A stretch of 64,000 bases of DNA from Thelonectria olida (taxonomy: Eukaryota > Ascomycota > Sordariomycetes > Hypocreales > Nectriaceae): the NCBI GenBank assembly GCA_020736575.1, contig JAGPYM010000011.1, positions 558,001 to 622,000 of the forward strand. Reading direction: 5' to 3'. The position numbers and the translations under genes are program-made. Positions 1-10,061 of this stretch are shown here, piece by piece; position 1 is the stretch's first letter; each line of letters begins with the position of its first letter. Below the pieces are notes generated by a model. That model had not been told where the DNA came from. It saw only the letters and a program-made list of their open reading frames with translations, and did not search any database.

Positions 1-1457
1 TATCCCAGCAGCGGAACGAGGTAAAAGTACGCCGACGCGCGGAACTGGACGTACAAATAACCCCACTTGTTCAAGATTCTCGAGTCCGAGAAGAGGCTAT
101 AAGTCGGATTCGTGCCCGCTGCAAGCCTGATGATATGCAGCGCCGCAGCAAACAGCGTGAACAGCGTGCCAAAGAAGGAAAACACAGCCAGCACAGTCAG
201 ACCGGGGGAATCCGTCTGCGTGAACTCCCACAGACTCAGGATCGCAATGGCTGGGAAGCCCATCATGATGAGCCGCAGGGTGATGCCCTTCATGATGGTG
301 CGCCACTCGGTGCGGAACTCGTCAAAGCGGTCGTGCGAGTTCTTCAGCCAGCCCTGCTTGATGCACAGGTCGACGGCGAGCTTGACAAGGAAGACGACGA
401 GCAAGGTGAAGGAGATGGCGAGCAGTAAGAAGACGAGGCCTGTGAGGTAGAGGTTCGTTGTTTCAATCTTGGAGCGGAATGCGACGCGCTGAATGCCGAA
501 GACGAGATACGAGCCGTCAGATTGACGAATGTTGGCCCTCTTGCTGATCCCGCGGCGCACGAGATTCGCCGCGCTCTCAGGCAGATACCTGTCCAGGTTC
601 GTCGCACGCTCGGGCAGATAGTTCAGGGAGCGTTTCATAACCGCCACAGACGATGAGCCAAGCGAGTTGAAGATATTCGCCGGCACACCGCCCGTCGCAT
701 GCTGGTACCACGTAAAGATTGGGTCCTGGAGGAAGCCGACTCTGATAATGCCAATGGACCACTGGAAGTTCTGCGTCCAAGCTTCGATGATGGGCGGCAT
801 GTGGATGCCCGTGAAGCCGATGATGGCTTGGGCCTGGAAGTACGAGAACAGCGCGAGCGTGTTGGCGGCCAGGTGCGCTGCTGCATTGGTGTACCCGAGG
901 ATGTTGATGATGCCAGAGGAAATAAGCCCAAGGCCGATAATGATGGCCGTGACCCATTTGACCGAGATCTGCTCAACGGTCTTGCCCGTTGAGAAATCAG
1001 CCTCAATGCACGCCACGCTCTCGCCCGTCTCGACGAGCTTGACATAGGCGCGCGCCGTCGCATCCAGGTCGGGAATCCCATACGCAATCCCGGGCACTGA
1101 GTCCAGAGCGCTGCCAAGGTCAAAGTTGAACTCAAACTTCAGATCGTCGGGCGACATGGGGCACAGGCTCGCGATGTCGAAGCTGCCCATGTGGCACGCG
1201 TCGACCACCTCGTGGATGAACTGGTACCCGTACACGTCGAGCGTCACGTCGAAGTTGACCTTGCCGTTGACGGCCGAGATGCCGTCGATGGCGACGTAGA
1301 CGGACGAGTTGTCGGGGGTGATGATGACGTTGAGGAAGCTGGCGGACACGGCCGAGTTGTCCTGGCATGTCCGCAAGGCGTGGGTCTCGAGCTTGCGCGC
1401 GGCGGAGACGAGGCCAAGGGACACTGCCAGCGGCAGGACGAAGGTGGACAGCCTCAT
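1..1457 (-). CDS. Flc/TRP-like membrane protein, 3' part cut by the window edge
   Basis: An open frame runs from the ATG at 1457-1455 without a stop or intron to the window edge, giving 485 codons. The start follows from a textbook signal peptide (residues 1 to about 20, ending VSAA). Residues about 21-180 form a Cys-containing extracellular domain like the ML-like TRP_N domain (C30, C88, C97 and C152 in my count). After that come several hydrophobic segments, including the stretch FQWSIGIIRVGF typical of the fungal TRP/Flc family. Yeast Flc1-3 and fission yeast Pkd2 are ER, vacuole or plasma-membrane proteins linked to FAD transport and calcium. Which subfamily this is cannot be settled without the missing C-terminus. 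It is transcribed away from the cutinase-like gene, so both share the 0.86-kb upstream region. Confidence 0.85.
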   Translation of the reverse strand, partial: MRLSTFVLPLAVSLGLVSAARKLETHALRTCQDNSAVSASFLNVIITPDNSSVYVAIDGISAVNGKVNFDVTLDVYGYQFIHEVVDACHMGSFDIASLCPMSPDDLKFEFNFDLGSALDSVPGIAYGIPDLDATARAYVKLVETGESVACIEADFSTGKTVEQISVKWVTAIIIGLGLISSGIINILGYTNAAAHLAANTLALFSYFQAQAIIGFTGIHMPPIIEAWTQNFQWSIGIIRVGFLQDPIFTWYQHATGGVPANIFNSLGSSSVAVMKRSLNYLPERATNLDRYLPESAANLVRRGISKRANIRQSDGSYLVFGIQRVAFRSKIETTNLYLTGLVFLLLAISFTLLVVFLVKLAVDLCIKQGWLKNSHDRFDEFRTEWRTIMKGITLRLIMMGFPAIAILSLWEFTQTDSPGLTVLAVFSFFGTLFTLFAAALHIIRLAAGTNPTYSLFSDSRILNKWGYLYVQFRASAYFYLVPLLG

Positions 1458-2320
1458 GATGGCGGGTTCAGCAGTGGTAGTTCAACGAGGGCGATGTTGC
1501 TGGCGATGATGCGAGGTTGAGGCCGTGCGTCGGAAAGATCGGACGCCTCGAGGAATGCACATCGGCGGGGATACGAGGTCATCAGCTCAGCAAATTTCCA
1601 AGAGCGGATAAAAGTAAACTCGCGATCCAAAACACCAGCCAGCTTGGCGGGCATAGAGGGACCAGGCACAAGGCCATTCCAGTTGTGTTTATTCACTGCG
1701 ACAATGCTGCCGACTGGCTCATACAAAATGCTTTCAGCCCTATAAGTTCTACCTTATGTTAGTAAACCTTACAGGTATTCTTATTCCCGTGAGCTCTCAT
1801 TTACATCGGCATCCCTCCCTGCCCAGGTACCTAAAACCACCAGACATCACCTACCAACAAGACCGCAAATTCCCACCGCTATGCCATTGGAACTCAATCT
1901 CAGTTCGCACTGGCATCTCAAAACCCTTTACTATGGACCGCAACAGCCAGAAACAGCCTTCCCCAAGCTGCATCTCGCCCAAGCTGAACTTCACCAAGCG
2001 AGAGTCCTCGTCCCCATTTTAACGACTCCGCCAAGATGGATCCTCAAACCAAGGCACGCACGATAGCACCAGGACAGGAACAAACGACCGAGAGAAACAC
2101 AGACTTTTCGTCATTCGTCCTTATCGGGGGCCCGTCGTCCCATCTTGTCACAGACGTGATACAGGAAAAATTCCCGGGCTCCGTGCTCCCAGGGGTTTCC
2201 TGGTTCCTCGTACCTTGTTACGAAGCAAAACGTCTTGTTTCAGCGCCATTGACCCTTTGCCGTTCTGTCATGTTGTTCAATTATTGAGTTACTTCTTGCC
2301 TCTTCGCTGGCTCATCAACA
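1458..2320. other. Divergent intergenic region, no gene seen
   Basis: These 0.86 kb separate two head-to-head genes and must hold both promoters. Open frames here are short, without recognisable domains. A run of CA-rich and CT-rich sequence (about 1800-2080) looks like fungal promoter or leader sequence. Confidence 0.5.
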
Positions 2321-3425
2321 ATGAGACAAGCGCTCGCAGTTCCCTTGCTGCTAGCAGCTAGTACTCAAGCCAGCCGTCTCGCGCCACGCGACTCCGATTG
2401 CAAAGACGTCCATGTCTTTCTCGCTCGAGGAAACAATGAGCCATACCCGGGCCGGCAGGGCAAGCTCGCAACGGCCATTTGCAGTGGCCTGAGCAGTTGC
2501 GACTACGAGGACATCAAGTACTACAACCCGCTGGAGTCGGTGTACTGCGACTCGGTATTTGAGGGCGCCAAGAATGGCATCGACCAGATCACGGCGTACA
2601 ACAAGAAATGCCCGGATGCCATGCTGGTCGTGAGTGGCTATTCGCAGGGTGCGCATGTCGTGGGCGATGTGTTGGGCGGAGGAGGAGGCACCTTTTTCCA
2701 GGGCTGCATCCAGGACAGCAACGAGGGATTGGATTTCAAGTCTCGGCCTGCTAATAAGAGTGAGTAAACCAAATCATATTTCGTGGGTGTTGTCATAGTA
2801 ATAGGATATCCTAGTCGTGGCGGCAATGGTCTTTGGCGACACTCGCCACACAGCCGACCAGCCATACAACGTCCTCACTGGCGCTGGCAAGAACGGCCTC
2901 TTCCCAAGGACGTCAGAGATGCTCGACAACTTGGCCGAGTACAGTGACGTACTTCACTCATACTGCGTTGAGACGGATCCAATCTGTGCGCAGGGCAACG
3001 TGGTAGAGACGCATCTCAACTACTTTGACGTGTACACGGACGAAGTTGCTGTGTGGGTTCATGGGCAGATCAAAGCCGCTGGTGGTGACGCTTCAAGGTC
3101 ATCTTCTCAATCGGAGACGACATCAAAGGCGACCAAGACGAGGAGCAAAACTATGGCTCAGGAGACTTTAACAAGCACATCCAACGCCGACGAGCCCAGG
3201 ACGACGTCGGAAACAACGACAAGCATTACAACTACTGCGACTTCAGCCACGACTGATAACAGCTCATCCGAAACCACCACGACTACCGGTGGATCCGTTT
3301 CTGAGTCGTCCGCATCCGAGACGGCTAGTGCTGCCTCTGCGCCCACGAGCGACAACGCGGCAACTTCGCGGAATTCGCAACTTGGAGGAGTTCTGTTTGT
3401 CATTGGTGCACTCATCGCGATTTGA
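2321..3425 (+). CDS. CE5 cutinase/acetylxylan-esterase family protein with predicted GPI anchor
   Basis: There are two exons (2321-2759 and 2815-3425) with a 55-bp intron of GTGAGT...CTAG form, giving 349 residues. Residues 1-17 are a signal peptide. The catalytic triad of the CE5 family is visible: S108 in GYSQGAH, D201 in ETDPIC and H213 in ETHLNY, with paired cysteines around them. The CE5 domain ends near residue 230. The remainder is a Ser/Thr-rich stalk of about 100 residues followed by a C-terminal hydrophobic stretch (LGGVLFVIGALIAI), the pattern of a GPI-anchored wall protein. Known CE5 enzymes hydrolyse cutin-type esters or acetyl groups on xylan; the substrate here cannot be read from sequence. 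Most characterised cutinases are free secreted enzymes of about 200-230 residues, so the anchored stalk is the odd part. Confidence 0.88.
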
Positions 3426-4296
3426 GAGACAAGATGCACGGCCGAAGTTGGATATGAGATACCCAGGATGCTCACGAAAGATATGAGAGGGCTAGGCATA
3501 TTTCGGGTAATCCATGTTGATAGATATTATTAGACATGTGTGTACAACAAGTTTAGATGTTGGCACACAGTATAGAACAAGAAAACCGTTCTGATAAACA
3601 CTTTGCAGAATTCACTTGCTTCTTGAGGTACTCGTAGAGCAATTGCGGTCAAGGAAGCAGCACGGAACTAGCACAGAACAACGCCATATCCTCAGTGCTA
3701 AACTGTGCCTCCAGCTCCAACTGAACCAGAAAAAAAAGGCCCCTCTATCGAAAGTAAATTCTCATATCTCCTCGTCAAATCCTAGTTCATGCTACCAAAG
3801 TCCAAGGGAACTCAGAACCATTTAGAAACCATCACATGAAGTTACCCTACAGACACTCCCCGATTCTACGCGCAACTAGATCAACGTGCTAACTCGAAAC
3901 CCAGGTAGTTGTATCAGATACCAATATTAATTGTTCTATTCTCCTACTAGATAGTACTAACTGAATAACCTATCTCGAGGCCGATGATATTAATGCTAAT
4001 ATGTAAAACTCTTACGTCGAGCATCATCTTACCGGTTCGCCGTGTTTCTGCAACCCCGCCATGCTTGAACACCCCCACTCCCTGTCCCGCAGCAGGCGCG
4101 CCCTTGACACTTCGATTGTAAAGGCTTCTCCACCAAGCATCTTGGAAAAGTTCATAAGTTCAATTGGATCCGTTTCTCATTCTCTTGTAACTGCCTAGGA
4201 CTATTGCCTTTTGTATCATTGGGTTGAGGGTATCTCCAGCATTTTGTACAGATCTTACACCAACCACTACAAGGGACACTATTCTTACATCGCACA
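3426..4296. other. Intergenic, AT-rich in the middle
   Basis: There is no supported gene. The stretch around 3895-4015 is clearly richer in A+T than its surroundings (several TTAAT/ATATTA runs). The last 150 bp is the leader of the acetyltransferase gene. Confidence 0.5.
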
Positions 4297-4892
4297 ATGG
4301 CGACAATTCGACATGCGCGCCGAGAGGGTGAGCAACTTCCAATGGACTCGGAAGAATGCGACTGACATGGCTCTTTTCAGACGCTTCAGTGATCCTGCGG
4401 CTCATCCAAGAGCTCGCCGACTATGAGAAAGAGCCCGACGCAGTCAAGGCCACAGTCTCATCCATTGAAAACACCATCGCATTTGCGCCCTCAGACTCGC
4501 TCGACCAAGACCCCGCAGTCCCCAACACCGAGCCCACATCGCCAACCCGACCGGCCCGATGCCTTCTTGTCATCTCGCCCGAAGGCGTCGCCGTAGGCAT
4601 GGCGTTGTACTTTTACAACTACAGCACGTGGAGGTCACGCGCCGGCATCTACCTCGAGGATCTGTTTGTGCGTCCGACGGAGCGAGGAAGGGGGTATGGC
4701 AAGAAGTTGCTTAGCACGCTGGCAAAGCAGGTTTTGGCCATGGACGGTGGACGTCTCGACTGGGTGGTGCTCAAGTGGAACGAACCCAGCATCAAGTTTT
4801 ACGAGAGCATCGGTGCTCAAGCGATGAATGACTGGTTGGGAATGCGCGTCGACGGCGATGGCCTGAAAAAGTTGGCCAGTTTGGAGGATTAG
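4297..4892 (+). CDS. GNAT N-acetyltransferase, spermidine/diamine acetyltransferase-like
   Basis: Exon 1 is 4297-4327 and exon 2 is 4381-4892, with a 53-bp intron (GTGAGC...TTTCAG). Splicing gives 180 residues starting MATIRHARREDASVILRLI, the usual opening of the fungal SSAT-type GNAT family. The acetyl-CoA loop appears as RPTERGRGYGKKLL, after a strand reading YLEDLFV. Further on, VLKWNEPSIKFYESIGA matches the family's C-terminal substrate and CoA region. The family transfers acetyl from acetyl-CoA to small polyamines or amino compounds, probably in the cytosol; substrate identity is inference. The stop codon (4890-4892) overlaps the stop codon of the convergent LYR gene, so the two coding sequences share four bases. 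Confidence 0.85.
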
Positions 4893-6100
4893 ACCGCGTC
4901 TTTAGGAGTTTCCGCAGTCAAAGCTTCGCCCTTGGTATTTTCCTTGCGTGCCTTCCACTGAGGCTTGGCCTTCAATCGCTTCACCGCAGGGAAGATCTCC
5001 TCGCTGACATCCTCAAATATGTCGAGCTGCGACTTGGTTGCTGGCACCGCTGGGTTTGGAAATGTGCCCCAAGTGATTTTGTGCTTCAAGGAGTGAGGAT
5101 CCTGTTCCATTGCCGGGGTAATCTTCCAAACTCTTGCGTATGCTCGTCTGTACCACCGGGAGCCGATTTCGCGCGCCGATTTGGATTTTGAATACGGCCC
5201 GGTATCTTCTTGTCCCGTCCGTTGAGATCTCTTAGCCGACTTTCGGCTTTCGACGTTGTTGGCTCCGTATCTCGCATAACCTTCCCAATCCCAGCCCATA
5301 TCCTCGGAATTTTGTTTGTCGTTGATCAGCTTCGCGGGCGTTCGACGGACGGGAACCGTGGAATCGCTATCAAAGTCTTGGGCAGTGCACAGGCGACCGA
5401 TCAGCTCCCACTCGTCTTTTTTGAGGGGTGGCATCATCTTGGAGGCCGCTTTCCGCCAGAATTGACCCTGTCTCTTCCAAATAACGCGCTTGCCCGTTGG
5501 AGTACCCCAGATGGTTTCTTTTCGGACAAATTGATCCTCATTGAGATGTCTGATAGGCTTGTGGATCCAGTAGTCATCACCTTGCTGGCTTTGCTGAGAG
5601 CGGAGGAGTCGTAGAACTTTTGATTTGTCCCATTTCAGATGGAATGCGCTTTTGGGTGGTCTCGAGGTCCGTCCAAAGGCTGGCTTGGACGTAGATTCGG
5701 CAGTTTCGGTTGTCCATTCTGAAATATCTTTAAGCGTCTTCCTCGTGTTCAACAAAGCTTCTAGAGCATCCGAGTCGCTGGGGCCATCGCGAAGAACAAG
5801 CTTGTTCATCAGAGTGCGGCGACGAGGCCCTGTCCTGGCGAGTGCTTTACGCATGAGATTTTGCATCACGCCCCTGTTACCCTCGTTTGCCGACCTGAGA
5901 GTATTGAGGAACTGGTATGCGTGGGCGCGGTGCTTCTCTTGTCGGGTGTCATATTTTCTGTGCTGACGGAATCGGCCGCGGATGGCGGAGACGATGGTGT
6001 GGCTCCAGGTGGGAGGTAGGTAGGAGCATTCGCGGAGGAGATGTCGATAGATAGCTAGAGGCGGGAGGAAGTCGGGTAGAGGGGCGTTTGGACGAGGCAT
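4889..6100 (-). CDS. LYR-motif protein of the Cup1/LYRM type, probably mitochondrial
   Basis: A single-exon gene of 403 residues if started at the ATG at 6100-6098 (MPRPNAPLPDFLPPLAIYRH), which has an A at -3. The frame is open further upstream to 6187, but that extension is low-complexity and Ser/Leu-rich. Near the N-terminus it has the aliphatic-Tyr-Arg signature (LAIYRHLLREC) followed by basic helical sequence with a later Phe (HAYQFLNTLRSANEGN), the layout of Complex1_LYR proteins. LYR proteins act in mitochondria as Fe-S delivery or respiratory-complex assembly factors. The remaining 300 residues are basic, with no fold I recognise. Similar long LYR proteins are annotated as 'Cup1-like' in fungi, but the role is not established here. 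Confidence 0.7.
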   Translation of the reverse strand: MPRPNAPLPDFLPPLAIYRHLLRECSYLPPTWSHTIVSAIRGRFRQHRKYDTRQEKHRAHAYQFLNTLRSANEGNRGVMQNLMRKALARTGPRRRTLMNKLVLRDGPSDSDALEALLNTRKTLKDISEWTTETAESTSKPAFGRTSRPPKSAFHLKWDKSKVLRLLRSQQSQQGDDYWIHKPIRHLNEDQFVRKETIWGTPTGKRVIWKRQGQFWRKAASKMMPPLKKDEWELIGRLCTAQDFDSDSTVPVRRTPAKLINDKQNSEDMGWDWEGYARYGANNVESRKSAKRSQRTGQEDTGPYSKSKSAREIGSRWYRRAYARVWKITPAMEQDPHSLKHKITWGTFPNPAVPATKSQLDIFEDVSEEIFPAVKRLKAKPQWKARKENTKGEALTAETPKDAV

Positions 6101-7200
6101 TGTGGTTTGGGCGAGGGAGAGAGAGGAGAGTTGAGAGGAAAGAAGCCGGAGGGAGAGGAGGTCGAGGCAAAATGCCCCCGAGCGCAATTGAGAAGATTGT
6201 ATATAGGGAGCGAATTGGTTGATGAGTCGATGGATATTTCAACATCGCGGAGCTGAGCTTGAAGATTTTAGACGGTGGAATATGGGGTTGCATAACTGAG
6301 GTTAAACCTCGGGTGCTGTGCATAATTTGAAGAACGCTGCTCACAAGACCCATTCCATATCTATCCAATCGTCTCCCTTGAGCACTTATTATCACCCTCG
6401 CCCGAGCCCTCATTCTCATCTTCGCCTTTATCCTCGCCCGAGCCCCTTTCAGTAATTCCTTTCTCAGCCATAATATATCGCAGCCTGTGCTGGGTAGTCT
6501 GCTCGAATGCATCGGCTACGTCCAGTCGAACTTTTCCCCCATTTGGAGCGCTAACCAGCAGAAGATTATTTCTAGGATTTGTTAGTATGCTCTCTTATAC
6601 ATACAGCATCGCTATAATTTACTGGATGTTCGGTCCATTGTTAACCTTGCAGCCCAAGGAACCGAAGATTCTTGCGCTTTGAGGAAACGACGGCAGCGGA
6701 ATGGCAGCATGAAGCTAATCTGCGAATGGCTACATGTTGATCTTTGGAGATAATGAATAAGTTATGAGGCCGCAACGAGTCTCCTTCAGAAGACGTTTAA
6801 ATAGATCTAATATCTTTTCCTGGACTGACTTGGTGTGATGGCTTGTATCCATTGCTGCTAGGTGGAAGAAAATGCTCGCAATAATCTGCTTTTAAGAGGC
6901 GCACCATGCCGAACTCAGGACATCGCTCCTTTAGCTCTCTAAGCGTGTGACTGGGAACGTCCCAAGGCTTTTCAAACTCTTAGGGTTCTCCAAGTAATTT
7001 GTAACAAATATTGAAGTTCCTAAAATCTAGAAATATGGCAAATGAACCAGCCACATAAGGGATGTCAATACTGCCTCCGAAATCAGACTAAAACTTGGAG
7101 AGGAAACCCTCATCGACGTCTTCGGAGGGCAGGGAAGACTGTGGAATCACAACAATTTGAGGGCAAGGAATCATTCTATTCAAATTATACGAGTAACTCA
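6101..7200. other. Intergenic, partly AT-rich
   Basis: No gene is supported. The first 150 bp is a GA/CT-rich leader of the LYR gene. A 13-bp unit (ctcgcccgagccc) occurs twice, near 6397 and 6434. From about 6560 to 7040 the sequence becomes AT-rich and has no coding character. Confidence 0.45.
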
Positions 7201-9855
7201 TCACTCCAGTTCGATCGTGCCTATGGTGGTTAGTATTGCATGCATGCGGGGACATTTAGGAGGAAAAGAGGGGGCCGTCTTACCAGGAGGCTTCGATGTC
7301 GTATCGTAAACAACCCTTGCAACGCCGTCGACTTCGTTGATAATCCGCCTACTGATAGCCTTGAGGAGACTCCACGAAAATTCGTACGGCTCGGCGCTCA
7401 TCATGTCCAAGCTAGTCACAGCTCTCAGAACGCAGATATACCCGTAAACCCTAGAATCTCCCTGCACACCCACAGCTACAGCACAAACCTAAGTCAGTAA
7501 ATGTCCCATGTACAGGTGTGCTTGATATGGCATCCGTGCTCGAGTTTAAGGGTAGGATAAAAGACACACCTCTGTTCGTATCAAGCGCAGCGTAGGCTTG
7601 GGTGATCTGTCTACTATTAGTAACTTATCTCGGGAACGGCGGGGTGTTTATGCGAACCTCATCGTAAATACCGGCCTCTTTGATCATTGAGATGAAGATA
7701 AAATCGGCCTTCCTTACGATCTCGACTCTTTCGGGCGTGATCTCCCCAATGATCCGCACTCCCAGGCCTGGGCCCGGGAACGGATGCCTCATGATGAGAT
7801 CCTCGTGGATTCCCAACTGGCGACCGAAACTCCTCACCTCGTCCTTGAACCTTTGAAACAAATGTTAGCAACCGCGACAAGGGGCTTCGGGGATGGACCT
7901 ACAGCTCCCGAAGGGGCTCAAGCAGCTTAAGCTGCGCCTCCTTTTGTTCAGTTAGCCTCTATCTCCACGAGCCTCGCGTAGTCCGACTTACGCCGTTCTG
8001 CATTCGCGCTGGGAGACCTCCGGCGTTATGGTGGGCTATAAGGGTGTTAGTTATAGTTCTCTAGGGCGCACGTAAGAAGCGGCTAGACGTACACTTAATC
8101 GTAGCCGAAGGCCCCTTGAAGCTGAGGCTCTCTATAAGATCGGCTGCGCGAAGATTAGCGACTCTGACTCGATAAGCGAGCTGATAGATTCGATAACTGA
8201 CCGTAAAGGGTGCCTTGTAGAAACCATTCGACCTTGCCGGCAAGAGGTGTGTTCTCTGCTTCTTTTTCAATCCTAGAAGAGTTTTTTTCATAAATCTCCA
8301 CAGCTCTCTAGCCGAGTTCAATGAAGTGCGAGCTTACCGGATCGCCTCAATCTCAAAGAGGTCGATGACTGTCCGAGTCAGTATGATGAGCCAGCAAGCT
8401 TCCAGGGTGATAACTGACAAGTCCCGCCGATAATCTTCCGCTTGGTCTCTGGTTCCAGAACTCCAGCAAGACGGCCGAGGAAGAGCTCGGACCCATCTAC
8501 AATAGTCAGGTTGATACCGAGATGCTGCTCCAGAGTTTCCTTAACTTGCGGGCATTCGTTCAGGCGCATCAGACCTAAAGAGGGAGAATTAGAGAACCAG
8601 TTTGAAGCCTGTGAGTATGCCCTATGAATCCTGTCACCTACCGGTGTCCACGAGAATAGCGTGGAATCTGTCGCCAATGGCTTCTTGCATCAGTTTAGCG
8701 GCCACCGTACTATCAACACCACCGGAGACGGCCCCAATCTATGGGCTAGTGAGCAAGTCACCTTACAGGCTGGAGTAGGAAGTAACACATACAACTTGGG
8801 CGGTGTCTCCGACAAGCTTCCGGATCCGAATAATCTCTTTCTCGGTAAAGCTCTCCATCTCCCAATCTGCACGAGCGCCACAAACTCCGAGGGCGAAATT
8901 ACTGAGGATGTCAGTTCCTCGCGCTGTGTGGGAGATCTCGGGGTGGAGCTGGATCCCTATTGCCAATACTTGTCAGCTCGTTCTTAACCAGTCTGACATG
9001 ACCGGGAAGTACAAACCAAAGATGGGCTTCGACTGATGGGCGATGCCAGCGAACTCAGCGTTCTTTGTGCTAGCGATAGTCACGAAGCCCTCAGGAAGAC
9101 GAACAAGCTTGTCGAAGTGGCTCATGAAAACTAGCGAGTAGCAAATGTCAGATACACATCAGCCCTAGCTGGAAGAGAGTCGTTTTTATGTAGGGGTTGA
9201 CGAACCACGTAGGGAGTCCCCGAGGCCCTCGAACAGCTGGTCGGCATGGTGGGCAACCTTATGAATGGTAAGGTCTGTCTCGCCATACTCCCGTGTAGTA
9301 CCACGTGCGACATTGCGTTCATCAATACGCCAGGCGAGTTCCTGGCAGCCATAGCAAATACCCCTGGGCTTATCAGCGGACCGTGCATCCGTGTGAGTGA
9401 TCCATGTAGCAACTTACAGGATTGGGACCCCGAGATCGAAGATTGCAGGATCGACATCTGGTCGCCATTAGACAATTGACTGAACCGTAATAATGCAAAC
9501 CACTCACGAGGAGCTCCTTCATCGTAAACAGAGGATGGACCTAATAGGTGTTAGCAAGCTGGGCTTGCATCATACATTGAACAGAAAGGGCACATACCTC
9601 CGCTAAGAATAATGCCAACAGGCTTCCAGGTAAGATCCGCAAGCTTGGTAGTGCAACTGAGCATTTCCGCATACACTTTGAGCGATCTTAGACGACGGAG
9701 GATGAGATGACTGGTCTGAGATCCGAAATCGAGCACCAAGATGGTCTAGGTATTGCACGTCAGTGACAAACTGATTGAAAGGCGAACAATAAGGGCTTCA
9801 GCGCACATACGTCAAAGGTGCTATGCGGCGCAGCCGCTTCAGTGATATCGCTCAT
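7201..9855 (-). CDS. GUA1: GMP synthase (glutamine-hydrolysing), 18 exons
   Basis: It amidates XMP to GMP using glutamine and ATP, the last step of de novo GMP synthesis, in the cytosol. Exons on the minus strand are 9855-9811, 9745-9598, 9540-9508, 9457-9418, 9363-9206, 9130-9017, 8956-8793, 8738-8642, 8574-8419, 8368-8338, 8272-8202, 8143-8093, 8035-7992, 7940-7903, 7850-7658, 7606-7570, 7475-7284 and 7220-7201. Their sum is 1632 bp, or 543 residues, the usual fungal length, with no stop or frameshift. The class-I glutamine amidotransferase domain has nucleophile C92 (GICYG) and partners H184 and E186 (LHPEI). The ATP pyrophosphatase loop is SGGVDS at 239-244. The C-terminal dimerisation domain contains [13 protein letters not shown]. 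All 17 introns (50-94 bp) begin GT and end AG. Other genes here have 0-4 introns. The site LVDTG replaces the commoner LVDNG. A transposon lies 101 bp upstream of the ATG. Confidence 0.95.
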
Positions 9856-9946
9856 CTTGAAAGATCTCTTTTGTTAGAAGGCCCAAAGTGAGGACGCAGG
9901 CAAGCTGGGCGCGGATGATAAGAAAAGAAGAACTTTTTTTGTGCTC

Positions 9947-9955
9947 AGCCTTGCC
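9947..9955. repeat. Target-site duplication, left copy (9 bp)
   Basis: AGCCTTGCC directly precedes the left inverted repeat and is repeated exactly at 12907-12915. A 9-bp duplication is typical of Mutator-like elements. One further C on each side would allow a 10-bp reading. Confidence 0.9.
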
Positions 9956-10061
9956 GGGCGCCAATAGGTGCGCACCCGGGTGCGCACGTAAGTGTCACGT
10001 GTTGCGCACCCGGTGCGTCTGTAAGGAAGTTATGTAAGCCCAACATCCTTGTATGCCAGCC
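9956..10061 (+). repeat. Left terminal inverted repeat of the MULE
   Basis: It starts GGGCGCCAATAGG and is the reverse complement of 12801-12906 over 106 bp. It contains a perfect 20-bp palindrome (GTGCGCACCC followed by its complement, near 9968-9987) and a second related half-site about 25 bp inward. These could be transposase binding sites. Confidence 0.93.

Noticed and set aside
5949..6512. 187-codon minus-strand frame overlapping the LYR gene start
   Set aside because: Low-complexity Arg/Ala and Ser/Pro sequence in a GA-rich leader; it overlaps the better supported LYR frame.
7201..9855. GMP synthase as a pseudogene
   Set aside because: The frame is broken everywhere without splicing, but every break coincides with a GT...AG intron, and the exons join in phase to the full family length.
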